Shown piece after piece: positions 63,793 to 64,000 of a stretch of 64,000 nt of DNA (within the stretch, counting starts at the first letter, position 1; each line of letters begins with the position of its first letter). The position numbers were made by a program, and so were the translations under genes. The stretch is from positions 9,574,250 through 9,638,249 of the forward strand of contig OX459107.1 of the NCBI GenBank assembly GCA_949775045.1. The letters are read 5' to 3'. Below the pieces are notes generated by a model, which saw nothing but the letters and a program-made list of their open reading frames with translations, was not told the origin of the DNA and did no database searches. This DNA comes from Metridium senile (Eukaryota > Cnidaria > Anthozoa > Actiniaria > Metridiidae).

Positions 63793-64000
63793 GGTGTCCA
63801 GCATAATGTATGCCTTGATTTACTCAGTTATTTCAGTAACCGCTACATTTTGCCAGAGAATAACTGTAATTAGTTGACTGGATTCGCTCAATTGTTCTTG
63901 AAACAATGACTTATTCTATCTATTTATTGCTGTTAAAAGCCGACAAACACGGCACTAAATCAGTGATAAATTCTAGGAAGTTCAACCATTGTTTTGGGTT

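Noticed and set aside
49271..64000. A further protein-coding gene upstream of the receptor
   Set aside because: No ORF or spliced set of exons with recognisable domains; all ORFs are under about 90 codons and AT-rich.

Overview
This is a eukaryotic nuclear window, intron-dense and AT-rich. The repeat content (tRNA-like SINEs, L2/CR1-like LINE tails, many palindromic MITEs, a BEL/Pao element) suggests a cnidarian, probably an anthozoan such as a stony coral. That lineage call is inference from repeat style; it does not rest on a marker gene. No bacterial or phage features are present.

Three host genes can be spliced by eye, with every exon junction phase-consistent. (1) DCTN1 (dynactin p150Glued), minus strand, 17536 down past the left edge: five 5' coding exons carrying the CAP-Gly domain, a Ser/Pro/Ala-rich basic linker and the start of the coiled coil. 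(2) VPS51 (GARP/EARP tethering subunit), plus strand, 17797-33467: 22 coding exons, 794 residues, complete. Its start codon lies about 260 bp from that of DCTN1, so the two genes share a divergent promoter. (3) A pentameric anion-channel subunit of the GABA-A/glycine receptor type, minus strand, 49270-39907: 9 coding exons, 447 residues, complete. DCTN1 and VPS51 both act in membrane traffic (dynein cargo transport; endosome-to-Golgi tethering); the receptor is unrelated to them.

Layout: 1-17536 is DCTN1. Its 12-kb first intron holds an L2/CR1-like LINE (about 6100-15290), split by a nearly intact BEL/Pao LTR retrotransposon (7956-14151, apparently identical LTRs, 5-bp target duplication), followed by a 1.6-kb TIR element (15361-17003). 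17537-17796 is the shared promoter. 17797-33550 is VPS51, with many microsatellites and MITEs in its introns and a 66-bp minisatellite that has copied the exon-19 splice acceptor ten extra times. 33551-39900 is intergenic repeat-rich DNA, including a 721-bp Harbinger-like element and an 11-copy array of about 112 bp. 39907-49270 is the receptor gene; its introns contain a piggyBac-like 1,000-bp element, a SINE and a 66/132-bp minisatellite. 49271-64000 contains no coding gene I can recognise. It holds MITEs, a tandem array of 199-bp MITEs, minisatellites, SINE fragments and AT-rich unique DNA, and possibly a distant 5' UTR exon of the receptor.

I found no convincing new multi-gene system. The most interesting local feature is the array of decoy splice acceptors in VPS51, each followed by an in-frame stop codon.
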